Shown here: one piece after another, positions 33,427 through 45,194 of the stretch | Numbering within the stretch: position 1 is the first letter of the stretch | Layout of the letters: each line of letters begins with the position of its first letter | Assembly: GCA_019973155.2 (NCBI GenBank) | Contig: BPQB01000043.1 | Span: forward strand, 1 to 64,000 | Reading direction: 5' to 3' | Origin: Phanerochaete sordida | Taxonomy: Eukaryota; Basidiomycota; Agaricomycetes; Polyporales; Phanerochaetaceae | DNA length: 64,000 nucleotides | Notes under the pieces: generated by a model | Told to the model about the DNA's origin: nothing | Seen by the model: only the letters and a program-made list of their open reading frames with translations | Databases searched by the model: none | Made by a program: the position numbers and the translations under genes

Positions 33427-36385
33427 TCAGTCCTTGCGCAGGTGGACGAGCAGCTCAGGCTTCGTGCCGAGCCTAATACTGCCAAACTTGACGGGCACGC
33501 GCTCGCCGGCGGCGGGCCTCTGCGCGAGTTCGGCGCTGGACATCTCGAGGAAGGCCGGGACACCAAGCTCAGGCACGAGCACGCGCGTCTTGGTGAGGCG
33601 GGTCATGTTGTCAGCGTTGGTCGACCGAATGGCGAGGGCGTGCATGGTGTCGAGCGCGCTCGGGCGGCCAGCGTTGCGCGGGTCCGCGCGCCAGCGGTCG
33701 ATATACCGGAGGGCCCAGAAGGTGCGGTGCCGCCGCTCGAGCGTGCGCAGCGCGGCCTCCTTCTCCGTCATCTCCGCCGCGAATGCGGCTAGCCACGCCG
33801 TGCTGAATAGCGGCTGCCGCGGCGCGCCGCCCGCCGCAAGTGCGTGCTTGATCTGCCAGTGCGTGACAAGGTCAGCGTAGCGGCGCAGGGGCGACGTCAC
33901 GCGCACGTAGCCCTCGCCGTCGGGGACGTCCAGGATCCAGTGGCCCTTCGCCGACAGTTCGTTGACTGCAGCTGGGAAGGTCAGCCCCAGCCTCAGGACG
34001 TCCTGGAGATCAACGTGGCCGTCAGGGCTACGCAATGAGAGCATCTGCGCCAAGGCATCGTCTGTACCCGAGGGCGCACCCGACGTGCGCCGCACCGCAG
34101 GGAGGTCATGATCACGACAGAAGCGGGAAGCAACACGACAGGCGGCCTTCATCGCCTCTGAAACCATTTGCCGTGCGCCGTAATCCGCGGTGCCGTCCAC
34201 GGTATACTTCAACTGCGGGAAACCCTCAAAGATGGAGGGGTGCGTCCAGTCTTTGGGATTTGGCGGAGGCGGCTGAGGATGCATGGAGATTTGCGCGCTG
34301 GGCGTACCGAACGCGAATTTGCCGGCTGCAACACGGCTCTTGATTAACCTCGAGGAGACGTCATGCAGAGCACGTAGCTGTTGAACTTGCGCGGGAGCGA
34401 GGGCGTGAGGCTCTTGCGACAAGCTCTTGTTCTTTGGGGGTTCGAAGGGATATGCTGGTGGCCGAGGAGGCAGTCCCATGAGTCGGTCGACTTCATCGTA
34501 CCTTACGATGTGCACGTTCCTGAGAAGCCCTGCCTGGACTTTGTAGTCCGTTATGGCGCCCTCCGCGGTGACTTTGGAACTGAAGGTGAGAACGTGCTCC
34601 GGGAGGCCCTTTTGCATGTTTGTGCCGAGACTTAGCCCGTCGTACATGAAAGAGGACGGTATCATCGGCTCTGTATTGTGGACATCATAGGCGGTGGTGT
34701 ACCGATAGCGAGCTTCACGAGCAATGAAGTGATTTGGATGGATTTTCAGCGTAGGATCGGCGATGTGGACATGCAGCCAGTGTGAACCAGGCTCGGAGGG
34801 AATAGGCTCGACCGACACTGCATCATCGAGCTCTTGTGCGCCTTCATCATCAATAACGAAGGCTGGCAAGTCCTTGAAGTCGTGCCGGACATGTTCGGCG
34901 ATGTCGTGCGGGTAATACTCTTCAGGGCTCAGATTTGAGCCAGACGACGTCGAGGTAGGAGGCGGTGCAATGGTTTTTGCTGAAGGAATGAGGAGCAGCT
35001 TCCTCTCTTGAACGATAGGATCGTCCCATGGGGTGACTACGCCCAGCTGTATGAGGAGGTTGTGAACGAAGGCATGGTCGATCTTCTTGTCAGTAAGGTC
35101 CATCCTTTTGATGATCGTCGCAACTGGGACGACGTAGGTGTCCTTTTGAATGGAGCGCGAAGTACGTACGAAGTCACGTAGTACGCGCAGGATCGTCTGT
35201 TCCTCAGGAGTGAACGCAGTTGAGGTGTCCACACGAACTGCAGGACTTGAAGCCGGTCTTTCTTGGTACGCAGCGAGACGCTGCTTCGCCTTGGCGTAGA
35301 AGCTTTCGAGGGCCGGAGCACGGAGTGAAAGCATTTTTGTGACTTCCTCCAGGTCCTCAGTTAATTGCCGCGGTCGAACCCAGAATCTCTGTGCAGTCAG
35401 GAAGTTGGTCGAGTATGCGATGAAGCGTTCGTGGGTCGCCATGAGGAACTTGTGCACGCAGAGATGCGCGACGGTGCCTTTTTCACCGATAGCGCGTACG
35501 AGGTCTTCTGTGGCGATGGCCGTCCAATCCGACGAGTTAGCCCACGGGGCGGTCTCCAGAACGCGGTGAATCTTCAGCGTGATTCTGTGGTAATTGGTCT
35601 CGACTTCCTTCTCCACTGCGCGGATTTCCTTGAGAATAGCGACTCTTGCTGCGATTGTCTTTGGCGAGTCGTCCATGCCTTGCACGGCACCATCTTCGCT
35701 CAGGGCACCGATAGCCATCGCGACGGTAGGCCGATTTACTAGACGCGGGACGGCGAACATGATGTCCTGGTAGACGTGGCTCCAAACCTCCCCTGTACTG
35801 GAGAGACTCGTCACGAATGACCCGCTTTGAGCATCTTCAGATCGCAAGATGACACCATGTGATGCAACCGAGTTACTACAACCACTTTGAGCAATTGCTA
35901 CCTGTGAATACAGGGTATGCGTACCGTCGAACTTCAACGAAAGTCCCCGGAGCGAGGTGTTGGTGCCTTGTAGCTGATGCCACAGCGTCTGCGTCATCTT
36001 CATCTGCGGCATCCTGGAAGAACTGCAGCTTCGTCTGGGTAGCCATGGCAGATGTTGCACTGGCCTCGAGACCCTTGTAATCCGGCATGCTCTTCGGGTT
36101 CTGCGTAGCCTTCTTGTGCGTTTTGACGAGGTCGTTGAGAACCCTGACAGGCTCTGATGGTAGCCTCTCTAATTTGCGGGACTCCTGCCTACGCATCCCG
36201 TTTATGGGACCCAGATACTGTGTGCTTTTCGGCGGAGGCGGCAGCGTCGGCTTGCGCTTGCGCTGCCCGTCTTGTAGGGGTGCTGAACGGGGCGCATGAT
36301 CTGCAGCATTGTCATGTAAGTTTCGTGTGACTATGCGACTGCCACCGGCGCGAGACGAGATGCGCTGCAGCGGCCGACAGTGCAT
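33427..36385 (-). CDS. DSS1: Mitochondrial RNase II-type exoribonuclease, Dss1-like
   Basis: Exons 36385-35925 and 35875-33427 (49-nt intron) encode 969 residues. The first ~25 residues (MHCRPLQRISSRAGGSRIVTR) form a basic presequence. GTFVEVRRNSVASHGVIL is the small N-terminal barrel typical of Dss1. The RNB catalytic domain begins about residue 480 and carries IDDEGAQELDDA (495-506), with Asp at the first, third and fourth metal-binding positions and Glu at the second, a substitution I recall from Dss1-type enzymes. RHDFKDLPAFV precedes it, and the later block RVTSPLRRYADLVTHWQIKHAL is the conserved end of the RNB domain. Dss1 is the 3'-to-5' exonuclease of the mitochondrial degradosome with the Suv3 helicase. 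The gene is divergent from the C2H2 gene at 36517 with only 131 bp between starts. Confidence 0.92.
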
Positions 36386-36516
36386 CGAGAGTGAGTGGAG
36401 GAGAGAGAGGACGGAGAATGGGCGCCAAAAAGTTGACCGCGCTGCTCGAAGTGAAGTGGTTCCGTGCTTTTTCTTGTGCTCTTATCCACTTCGCTCTTCT
36501 CCACAACTTCTCAAAA
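36386..36516. promoter_or_regulatory. Short divergent promoter region (131 bp)
   Basis: Separates the start codons of the Dss1-like gene (minus) and the C2H2 gene (plus), so both 5' UTRs and both promoters must share it or overlap. No TATA box seen. Confidence 0.5.
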
Positions 36517-37733
36517 ATGTTCAAACGCGTACAGAAGCGGGCGCGAAAGCAGGAAAGAGAGGAAGAACTGGGTCTGGACAGCGAAATGAAGGAGGTCCTA
36601 GGCTTGCAGGACACCGACTCCGAGGAAAGCGACTCCGGTAGCTCAGAATCCGGCTCAGACAGCGAGGGAGAGAGTGGCGAGGACGCTCTTGGAGCAGAGG
36701 ACGATGATGCTGAGGAGGAGAGTGAAGACGAGGAGGGTCTGCAAGGTCTGGAAGACGAGTCCGACGAAGATAGCGACTCCGAGAGCGAGTTCCCGCCGAT
36801 GTCCGTCACGGACGCCGTCAGTGACCCTCTGTATTACGTCTCGCTGGAACAGGACGTGCGCGCGTGCATCCTCTGCCCGGGCAAGCTGCTGAAAAACACG
36901 CGAATGGCGGACGTACACAAGTCCTCGAAGGTGCGCACACCATGCTAGGTCCGTGCCCCGCATGGTTCAAACAGTTGACAGCTCTTAGGCACATAACCGG
37001 CGGTTCACGCGCTTTGCTGAGCTTGTGTCGAAGGCGGGCCCCGAGGGCGACGTTCGGAACCTCATCCGCCAGCTGAACGCGGAGAGCAAGGCGGAAGCCG
37101 AGCCTAAGGCGAAGGAGGGTGGCCTATCGAAGCGTGCGGAGAAGCGGGTTGGTGCTACTTCTCTGTGTTGTACTACGTGCATACTGAACAGTCAAATAGA
37201 AAGCAAAGCTCAACGCTATCAAGAAAAAGCGCGAGAAGAGCAAGGAGATTGTGCAGCGGAAGCGCAAGCAGAAGGAGAAGAAGGTCGCTGCGGCAGTGGA
37301 GGCGTCCAATTCCTCTACAGCATCCCCCGATGAGCCTGCGCGAAAGAAGCGCAAGGTCGAGAGTGGCGACACGGAACAGGCTGGCGAACCTGCAAAGACT
37401 CCCGAAAACAACAGCAGAGACCCCAACGGCAAGCCGAAGGGTGCTAAGCCCACCAAAGCATCCACCGCGAGCAAGGTGATCGCGGAAGACGCGCCGAAGC
37501 CCTCGAAGAAGGTGAAGGCAAAATCAGCAGATGAGGAGCCTCCCACTCAACCAGAGGCCTCCGCCAAGTCCGAGGCGAAGTCGACAAAGCCGCCGAAAGA
37601 GCGACTTACAGCCAGTGAAGGTATCAAAGTACCCAAGGCGAAGGGTGCACCAGCGAAGGCGAAGAGCGCTCCAAAGTCATCCGCTGCGGCCGCGAAACCG
37701 CGAAAGCAGCCAGCAAAGAAAAAGGTCGCGTGA
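36517..37733 (+). CDS. Acidic/basic nuclear-type protein with one C2H2 zinc finger
   Basis: Exons 36517-36930, 36989-37147 and 37200-37733 encode 368 residues. The N-terminus is basic (MFKRVQKRARKQER), followed by about 70 residues of Asp/Glu/Ser clusters. A single C2H2 finger at about residues 115-142 reads CILCPGKLL...MADVHKSSKAHNRRF (C-x2-C-x12-H-x5-H), the spacing seen in RNA/ribosome-linked fingers. The finger is split by intron 1 between K-S-S-K and A-H-N. The C-terminal 200 residues are Lys/Ala/Pro-rich with NLS-like clusters (ARKKRKVE). Intron 2 begins GTTGGT, a weak donor, but both neighbouring frames require it. Composition suggests a nucleolar or ribosome-biogenesis protein; that is inference. 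Confidence 0.8.
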
Positions 37734-37922
37734 AGCGACGATTGCTGTATGTCCTGCGCCAATACGAATATATATCCCGACGCACTCAGTCTACACACTA
37801 CCTAAATAAATACCAACGAGCGTGAGGGTCTGACAACCAAGATGAAGAGCGGGTAATCCGACGAAAGCAAAGACAGCAGAAGTCCGATAGAAAACAGAGA
37901 CCCAGTCGAAGGAGCCCCGAGA

Positions 37923-39597
37923 TTATAACCGCTGCAGGAGCTTGTCAGTCATTTCTATCACCTGCGAACGAAGCGTCAGTGTTCAGTGGCGAGATGATGC
38001 AGCGAATGTCATACTTGGTGGATATCAGGCCGTTCTTGCGGGTTAACCTTCAGCATCGCGTCGATGAGGTCTTTGAGGCCTTGAGAGTACTGCGAGCTTG
38101 GGTGCTTGTATTGCGCGTTCATGACGGCCATCGCTATCGAGCCGCCCTGCTCCGTCGTCTGCGTGTTCTCGAACGGCGAGTGCGAGTACGCGAGCGCGAA
38201 GAGCGTGCAGCCGAGCGACCAGATGTCCACCTTCTCGTCGAGTGTGACGCCAGTCTTCACGTCGAACAGCTCCGGCGCGCGGTACGCCATAGTACACTGC
38301 TCCGCGGCGATGTCCTGCTGCAGCAGCGCCTGCGAGCGGTTTTCGATCTTGATGCGCGCCGTCATTGCGCTGCCAAAGTCCATGAGGATGGGCCGGCCCT
38401 CGTCCGAGATCATGACATTGCTGGGCGATGTCAGCTCATGCCGCTCCGGACTGGGAAGCAGACGCACCCTGGCTTCAGATCCCGGTGAGCATACGGCACG
38501 AGCTCCGTTTCGCCCGCTGCCGCGCCGTTCTCCACCCCGCTCTGCTGGATGCGCGCGAGCTCCTCGTCGCCATCAAAGATCGCCTCGCCCTCGTCCGGAC
38601 TTCGGCTCATGAGGGGGACAGACGATCCGCGTGCGGGACCATGATACGAGTAGCCACCGTCTGCGTCGCCTTCAGGCTGGGGCAGCATCGCATCGTCCTC
38701 GTCGTCTGAATGGCCGTTGTCGGCGTGGACGTTCCGCGGCGGCTGCGGTCTCCGGTTCGCGGACGACGACTGGTTCTCTCGGGAGACGCGAGGGTTGGAG
38801 CGGGAGGCTATGGGAGCGCGGTAGTCGTGCATCGCCCGTACAGCCTCGCAAGTTCCCTTGAACATGCGAAGCATCTCTTTCTCAGAGAAGTGGGTGCCGT
38901 TGATCGAGTTTGCGTTGATAGCATCTTGGAGGTTTCCCCTCTGTGCAATTCAGTTTGACGTCGCCAGACGAAGGCCGGGCGGCTGACCTTGTAGAGAGGC
39001 AAGAATAGGTACACGACTTGCCCGTCGCCGGCGGGGTCCTGCACGACCGCTGAATCCTAGAGGTCCACGTCAGCACAAAGGAGGAGGGCTTTCGGCGCCG
39101 GGAACGTACAAGAATCCGAATGATGTTTGGGTGTCTGTGTTTCGCAAAGCTTAGTCCGATTCTCATGCTCTGAGAACGCCACGTACTTGAATCGCCTATA
39201 CGCCTCCACTTCGCGCATAGCTTGCCGAACGTCCTCGTTCCCACCAGGGCATCGGATCTTCTTCAAGGCGAATTGTCTCTACGACGAGCGTGTCAGCGCG
39301 GACGGCTTATTGCATTGGCAGCGCACGCACTCCACTGTGCTCATCCTGGGCAAGGTACACGAAAGAGAAGCCACCCTCGCCGAGAACCTTCACGATCTTG
39401 ACTGTGCGCGGGTGTTAGCAACGGTCGGGCGATCCAAAGCGTACTGCTTCAAAGCGCAGTCGCGACTAACATGTTCGGCCGTTAATCTTGATCTTTGCAG
39501 ACTGCTGGCAGATGCAGGACGAGAGGGCCCAGAAAGCATCTTTGGCCTGAAATTTCAGGCTTTCGATGGTGTGCATGAGTTGTGGTGGCAGTGCCAT
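37923..39597 (-). CDS. ENV7: STK16/Env7-type Ser/Thr kinase with large insert
   Basis: Eight exons: 39597-39471, 39401-39331, 39278-39187, 39134-39110, 39056-38988, 38940-38468, 38420-38015 and 37961-37923; 433 residues. Kinase motifs: GEGGFSFVYLA (50-60), catalytic Lys in FALKKIRC (K72), HRDLKPGN (280-287) and DFG (300-302). YRAPELFDVK, VDIWSLGCTLFAL and the terminal RPDIHQVIEMTDKLLQ are family-typical. N-terminal Cys30 and nearby residues resemble the acylated N-terminus of STK16/Env7 (SSCICQQS), kinases of the Golgi/vacuole membrane in the NAK family. An insert of about 110 polar residues (about 168-275) lies between helix E (AVRAMHDY) and the catalytic loop. Exon 4 is only 25 nt. All phases agree. 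Confidence 0.92.
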
Positions 39598-40193
39598 GGT
39601 CGTCGTGGAAGGAGAGATACGTCAGGGAACGGTGGACGCGACTCGGGATGTCCCCCGCACAGGCCGCCGGCTCAGGGCGTCTGCATCCGCGCCCGCGCGG
39701 AGTTTGCCACGCCCTCTGGTTTTGGAAAGCGTCGTCGTTGGGAGACGGTCGATACCGGCGCAGTCAGCCCGCAAATCAGAGTGGTACCATTTGCGTATGA
39801 GCAGACGTTATTTCTACACATCTACATGAGAGAGACACGCCATAAATCGCGCTTCGATCATTCGCATTGGCCAGCTGGAATAAAATGAGCACGTTGAGAT
39901 TGCGGAGGCGAATTGACAGACCGCCTATTGGCTAGTTGGATTCACCGTGCAGGCCTGCGGTGGATTCCACGCTGCTAGCATCCAGGCCCTGCAGCTGTTG
40001 TCGAGAACGAAGTCGAGTCGTCGATGTGACGGCGAGAGCGTCTGTCTCGCCAGAGGGCGCTTACATAATAAGGGCTCATCGTTCGATGCGCGACTTCCCA
40101 CCGGCCGGGAACAGAAAATAAATAGTCTCCACGCGATAGGACGTGTTTCCCAGCTTGCTCTCACCCCCACTCCCCAGGAGCACCGCCCACGCC
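39598..40193. promoter_or_regulatory. Divergent upstream region of the Env7-like kinase and CYP51
   Basis: A 596-bp region between two divergent starts. A/T-richer words such as AAATAAAT (about 40115-40122) lie near the CYP51 leader. No recognisable sterol-regulatory element could be asserted by eye. Confidence 0.4.
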
Positions 40194-42159
40194 ATGTCCC
40201 TCAGCCAGTACGGGCCCATCGCTGGCCTCGTCGGCCAGGCCTACGATGCCCTCGCTTCCATGTCCACGACGCGTCTCGTCCTCACCCTGCTCATCAACAT
40301 TCCTCTGCTCTCCATCGCCTTCAACGTCATCTACCAGCTGGTGTGCATGCAGCTCGCCTATTACTGTACGCGTGCTGACCTCGTCTCAGCTTCCCAAAGA
40401 CAAGTCATTGCCGCCAGTCGTCTGGCACTGGTTCCCATGGTTTGGCTCTGCGGCCGCCTACGGAGAGGACCCCATCAAGTTCTTCTTTGACTGCAAGGAG
40501 AAGGTGCGTAGCGTAACCTCCAGTCTCCAGCGTACAAGCTGACGACGTCGTCAGTACGGCAATGTCTTTACCTTCGTTCTCCTGGGGCGCAGGGTCACGG
40601 CGGCATTGACGCCAGCTGGCAACAACTTTATCTTGGGCGGAAAGCATACAGTCTTCTCTGCTGAGGACGCATACACCGTGCGTACTATGAATGCTACCTA
40701 CTCTGCAGCGCGTCTAACACATACTGCAGCACCTCACCACCCCGGTATTCGGCAAGGACGTCGTGTACGACTGTCCTAATGAACTCCTCATGGAGCAGAA
40801 GAAGTTCGTCAAGTTCGGTCTTTCGACTGACAACCTGCGTCAATACGTCGGCATGATTGAGCAGGAAGTTCTGCAATTCATGAAAGACGACGCTAGCTTC
40901 AAGATCTTCCAAATGAACGACATTAACGAATGGGGCTCTTTTGATGTCCTCAAGGCTATTTCGGAACTCACGATCCTCACTGCCTCTCGCACTCTGCAGG
41001 GCAAGGAGGTCCGCGCCAACATCACGAAGGAGTACGCCGAGGTCTACAGCGACTTGGACGGCGGCTTCACACCCCTCCACTTCATGTTCCCCAACCTTCC
41101 ACTCGAGTCTTACCGCAAGCGTGACGCAGCGCACAAGAAGATCAGTGACTTCTATGTCAGCATCATCGAGAAGCGTAGGGCGAATCCCGGTCAGGTTCGT
41201 GTGCTTTGACTCCCCTGTGGACTAGCGTGCTGACGTTCCACGTAGGAGGAGGAACACGACATGATCGCAGCTCTCATGAACCAGAAGTACCGCGTTGGCC
41301 GTCCCCTTCAGGACCACGAAATCGCCCACATCATGATTGCTCTTCTCATGGCCGGCCAGCACACCAGCTCGGCTTCCGGCTCATGGTCTCTCCTGCACAT
41401 TGCCGACCGCCCGGACATCGCGTGAGTACCCGTGGCAATTGGCATACGTGTCCAGCTCATTCAGTGGAATTTCAGCGATGCGCTCTACGAAGAACAGGTC
41501 AAGCACTTCCGCCAGTCCGACGGCACCTGGCGCACACCCGAGTTCGAGGAGCTCCGGGACCTGCCCGTGCTGGACTCTGTCATTCGCGAGACGCTGCGCA
41601 TCCACCCGCCGATCCACAGCATCATGCGCGCCGTTCGCGAGGACGTCGTCGTGCCGCCGACGCTCGCCGCGCCGTCCGAGGACGGGCGGTACGTGATTCC
41701 GAAGGGGCACGTCGTGGTGAGCTCGGCCGCGATCAGCCAGGTCGACCCGATGCTCTGGAAGAACGCGAACGCGTGGGACCCCACGCGCTGGTCGGATCCC
41801 GAGGGCGTCGCCGCGCAGGCGTACAAGCAGTACGACGACGCGGAGGGTGCCAAGGTCGACTTTGGCTTCGGGCTCGTCAGCAAGGGCACCGAGAGCCCGT
41901 ACCAGCCGTTCGGCGCCGGCCGCCACCGCTGCATCGGCGAGCAGTTCGCGTACCTCCAGCTCGGCACGATCATCTCGACGTTCGTGCGCCAGATCGAGAT
42001 GCGCCTGCCCGAGACCGGCATGCCTGCGCCAAACTACCACGTACGTCGTCTCGCCTGTGATTGATTCCTCGCCGAATGCTGACACGGCCCCCGCAGACGA
42101 TGATCACGCTGCCAAAGGCGCCCCGCAACATCCTCTACAGGCGGCGGAACTTCGACTAG
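40194..42159 (+). CDS. ERG11: Lanosterol 14-alpha-demethylase (CYP51)
   Basis: Exons 40194-40340, 40390-40503, 40555-40677, 40730-41194, 41246-41421, 41476-42040 and 42097-42159 encode 550 residues. An N-terminal membrane anchor (about 27-47) is followed by [18 protein letters not shown] and [15 protein letters not shown], typical of CYP51. Substrate-recognition block [17 protein letters not shown]-helix [12 protein letters not shown] (319-), ExxR motif ETLR (380-383) and heme-binding [11 protein letters not shown] with Cys494 are all present. The enzyme removes the 14-alpha methyl of lanosterol/eburicol in ergosterol synthesis at the endoplasmic reticulum and is the azole target. Intron 1 uses donor GTGTGC, chosen because it alone restores YQLLPKDKS. 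Intron 4 starts with the weak donor GTTCGT. No residue of the core is missing. Confidence 0.96.
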
Positions 42160-42427
42160 AGGGTTGTAGAACAGAATCGTACATTAGTGTTGTATACCCA
42201 TCTAGAGCATGGACTAATACTGCTGCATCTAATGGATCCCCCTTGCCTACCGCTACATCCCAGCGCTGCGTCTGCAGATCTCCAAAAATTGCCCCCTGGT
42301 ACAACAGTGTGAGAGGCTCCAAGAATAAATTAGGTGTATGCGTAGTGAAGGGAGACGAATGTAGTCCTACCCAAGTAACTCAGTTCACGGAAGGCTAGGA
42401 CACTACAGCTGCTTGAACTCACTATGA

Positions 42428-44540
42428 TTACGGCGACGGGCTGAAGCTCAGCGACCGCCCAGGCAGAATCGGCGGCCACGCCGGCGCGGGCTCCGCAGAC
42501 TGGGGCCGGGCGTACCACGGCCTGCCGCGCGGTGGCGTGCGCGTGCCGACGGGCGTGCGGCGCACGAGCGGCGGGTCGTCGGGCGAGGAGATTCTGTCGA
42601 CGGGGCCGGAGGGTATGATGGGCCCGTCGGCGAAGGTATCTGTGTGTATTCCATTGGTGTAATATCCATTATTGAGAGATCCAGTGAGCGGGCTGTGGAA
42701 GAGCGGGAACAGCGACGGCGAGCCGTCGGGCGAGGGCGAGAGGTCGTGGTAACCGTTGCGCAGCGTGTACGCTGCCGCATGTGGGCTGCCGCCTGGTGAC
42801 TTGGGCGAAAGCGAGAGCGCGGGGAGCAGCGGCGTCGGGCTCAGATCGTATGCTGGTGCGCCGTTGAGGATGGCGAGGAGTGACGAGGAGCCGGTGTGCA
42901 CTTGCGAGGCGGGCGCGTCGTAGGCGTGCGTGAAGGGGTCGGGCAGCGTGTATGCGGGTGCCTCGGGAGACGGCGTGAAGCTCGGTAGCAGAGGCGGCTC
43001 GGAGAGAGGGTCGGGGATTGGGAGATGAAGTGGTTGGGTTGGTTGGGGAGCAATAGTAGTCTGAACCGCCAGCTTGGGTGACGTGTAGGAAGCAATGCCC
43101 GGAGACGACATGAAAAACTCTTGAGCACGTGGATTAAGCTCTCTACGCGGAGCAGCTTGACGTGGCGAAGGAGCGATGGGGGTATCGTGTGAATATGCCA
43201 GAAATGTTTGGGGTCGAGAGTGGCTGCCACCAGCCCACACGGCTCCAAACGTGGTCCCAGCGTGTTGCGCGTTCATAGTAGCCTGATTGAGACCTGGTGG
43301 ATTAACGGTAGGGGATGACGAAAGCGGAACTGCCTCCTCAGCGGAGCCAGGTACTTCGTCAAGCACGGACCCGTCCTTCACCAAAAGACCTCTACGCATA
43401 CCAGGAAGTCGCACTGCGGTGGTGTCTGGAGCTAATGTACAAACTATAATGTGACAAGCCTTTGTCTCCTGATATAGAGCACCAGTCAGTACCAGCGAAA
43501 ATCGGTAGACTGGTGGACGATTGAACTTACGGGTCGCTGCCGGGTAAGGTACATGCCAGAGTGATGCCATGACAGCGTAGCCTCTGGTTCCCGGTAATCA
43601 TTCGTCGGAAAGACGATTTCGCATTTTGATCCTTCGGCACTATCGAATTGGAAAGGCTCTTGGGTCGTAATTTCGGGCCCGAGAGCAGCGCTTTGGTCGA
43701 CGTGGCTACCAACTGGCTTCGAGGATGGGCCAGGCACAAGCACAGCGACTATTTCAGAGATGAGCACTCTGCAACAAATTTATCGTGCATGAATGCGCTT
43801 GCCTAAAGCGTTTTCTTCTGTAGAAGACGGCGACACTTTTCTTTCTTCAGCGACTGGCTCGTAATCGGCGCCGGCGCCACATGAGGCGTCCTCAGGACTT
43901 TCAGCGACCAGGGTCGTTTCCCCGTCTGAACTTTGTGTATTGTCACCCTGAACTTGCCACAGAGCGCTATTGAAGTGGCGTAGAGCGTAAGGCACTACTA
44001 AGAGGATTGATGGGTCATCTCCAGGGTCATCGCCGGCACGCGACTCGAGAACAAACAGTGGCGTTAGAAGAGGCTTCGTGAGTAACTGAAAAGTTGCTTA
44101 GACGAGAGGGGTCAAATTGCAATGTAAATGTGTACCGACCGGACGTAATCCCACAAGGGCTGCAGCGAACCTTGCCTTGAGGTCATACAGCGGGATTGCG
44201 CCGGTCGTACGATGCTGCACAACCGAGAGGTCAGCAACGATTTCTGCACTACTGGTTGACGCCACATCTTCGCGACAGCCCTAGGATGACACTCTCAGGC
44301 TCTATCCGCACCTGCATTGGAATCCCCCCTCACAGTCTCCGCGACGACAGACAATGGAAACGAGACGGACGCGACGACACTATCGATGGCGGGCGGTGAC
44401 TGCACGGATGGGCAGAACACACGACATAGGCAGCCAACTTGCGTCCGCGGTGAGAGGTTCGAGCAGGCACCCGGCCTGGGGTGGGGGCAGGACGCGGGGA
44501 TGGGCGTAGCGGACAGAGACGAGGGCGGGAGGCGAGACAT
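42428..44540 (-). CDS. Unrecognised protein with Pro/Ser-rich C-terminal half
   Basis: Predicted exons 44540-44334, 44280-44140, 44085-43803, 43748-43531 and 43468-42428 give 629 residues. The first exon and start are the least certain. The middle part looks folded (GAIPLYDLKARFAAALVGL, LLTKPLLTPLFVLESRAG, ILLVVPYALRHFNSALWQV, PTNDYREPEATLSWHHSGM). The last 300 residues are Pro/Ser/Ala-rich with Tyr-containing repeats such as PAYTLPDPFTHAYDAP and end in RSLSFSPSP, suggesting a disordered phosphorylatable tail. Intron 3 (43802-43749, 54 nt) fits only as GC-AG (GCAAGC...AAATAG); no GT donor restores the frame. I do not recognise a family. The start lies 151 bp from that of the V-ATPase e gene on the other strand. 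Confidence 0.65.
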
Positions 44541-44691
44541 GCTCAGCCAAGTACACGTTCCATTTCGGGGACGCGTGCAGCCTTGATCGGCTGGTCCGCC
44601 CCGGGCCATGCGACGGCGCCTCCCCGCCGAAGCGCCAGCGTCAACGTCGTCACTTGTTCAGCGCGCGCTGCCTCCGTCCACACCGACCGCC
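44541..44691. promoter_or_regulatory. Short divergent promoter region (151 bp)
   Basis: Lies between the predicted starts of the 42428-44540 gene (minus) and the V-ATPase subunit e gene (plus). If the first exon of the minus gene is wrong, the region is longer. Confidence 0.4.
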
Positions 44692-45025
44692 ATGGCCTCC
44701 CCTACCCCCGCCGTCATCGTCTTTGGCCTTGTCCTCGCACTCATGGCGTGCGCGTGGCTCTTTACCCGCAAGGGTCCTAACCAGACGTGAGTCGTGCTCA
44801 ACGAAAGCTCCTCACCAATTCTGAACATCGCATCGTTCCGCAGGCTCATTCGGACAAGCCTGATGCTCGCCCTCATGTGCTGCTACCTCATGTGGATGGT
44901 CACCTACCTTGCTCAGGTGCACCCGCTGGAACGTAAGCACACCTCGCGACTACCAAGGTTTCCCTAGTACTGAGTGCTCGGCAGGACCACGGAGAGCGCC
45001 AAACATGGGCAGCGAAAGCTTCTAA
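44692..45025 (+). CDS. VMA9: V-type ATPase V0 subunit e (Vma9)
   Basis: Exons 44692-44786, 44844-44932 and 44985-45025 encode 74 residues, the usual length of subunit e. Two transmembrane segments are visible: VIVFGLVLALMACAWLFT (about 8-25) and LMLALMCCYLMWMVTYLAQ (about 37-55). The short polar loop between them (RKGPNQT) and the tail HPLERPRRAP match fungal Vma9, where MWM(I/V)T(F/Y)-AQ-HPL is conserved. The protein is part of the membrane V0 rotor sector of the vacuolar proton pump. It is convergent with the HEN1 gene, 169 bp downstream. Confidence 0.9.
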
Positions 45026-45194
45026 ACTCGCGCACCATGCTCCAGCCAACGTTCGGTACGTCGTCTTTATCGTCGCTCCTTGATACTATCCTCACACCTT
45101 ATGACTAGGACTTTGTATTGCATAGATACCACCTTCCTGTTCCCGTTCACCTAACATCCCATGTCCCGGAATTCGAATATATCGACCAACGCCT

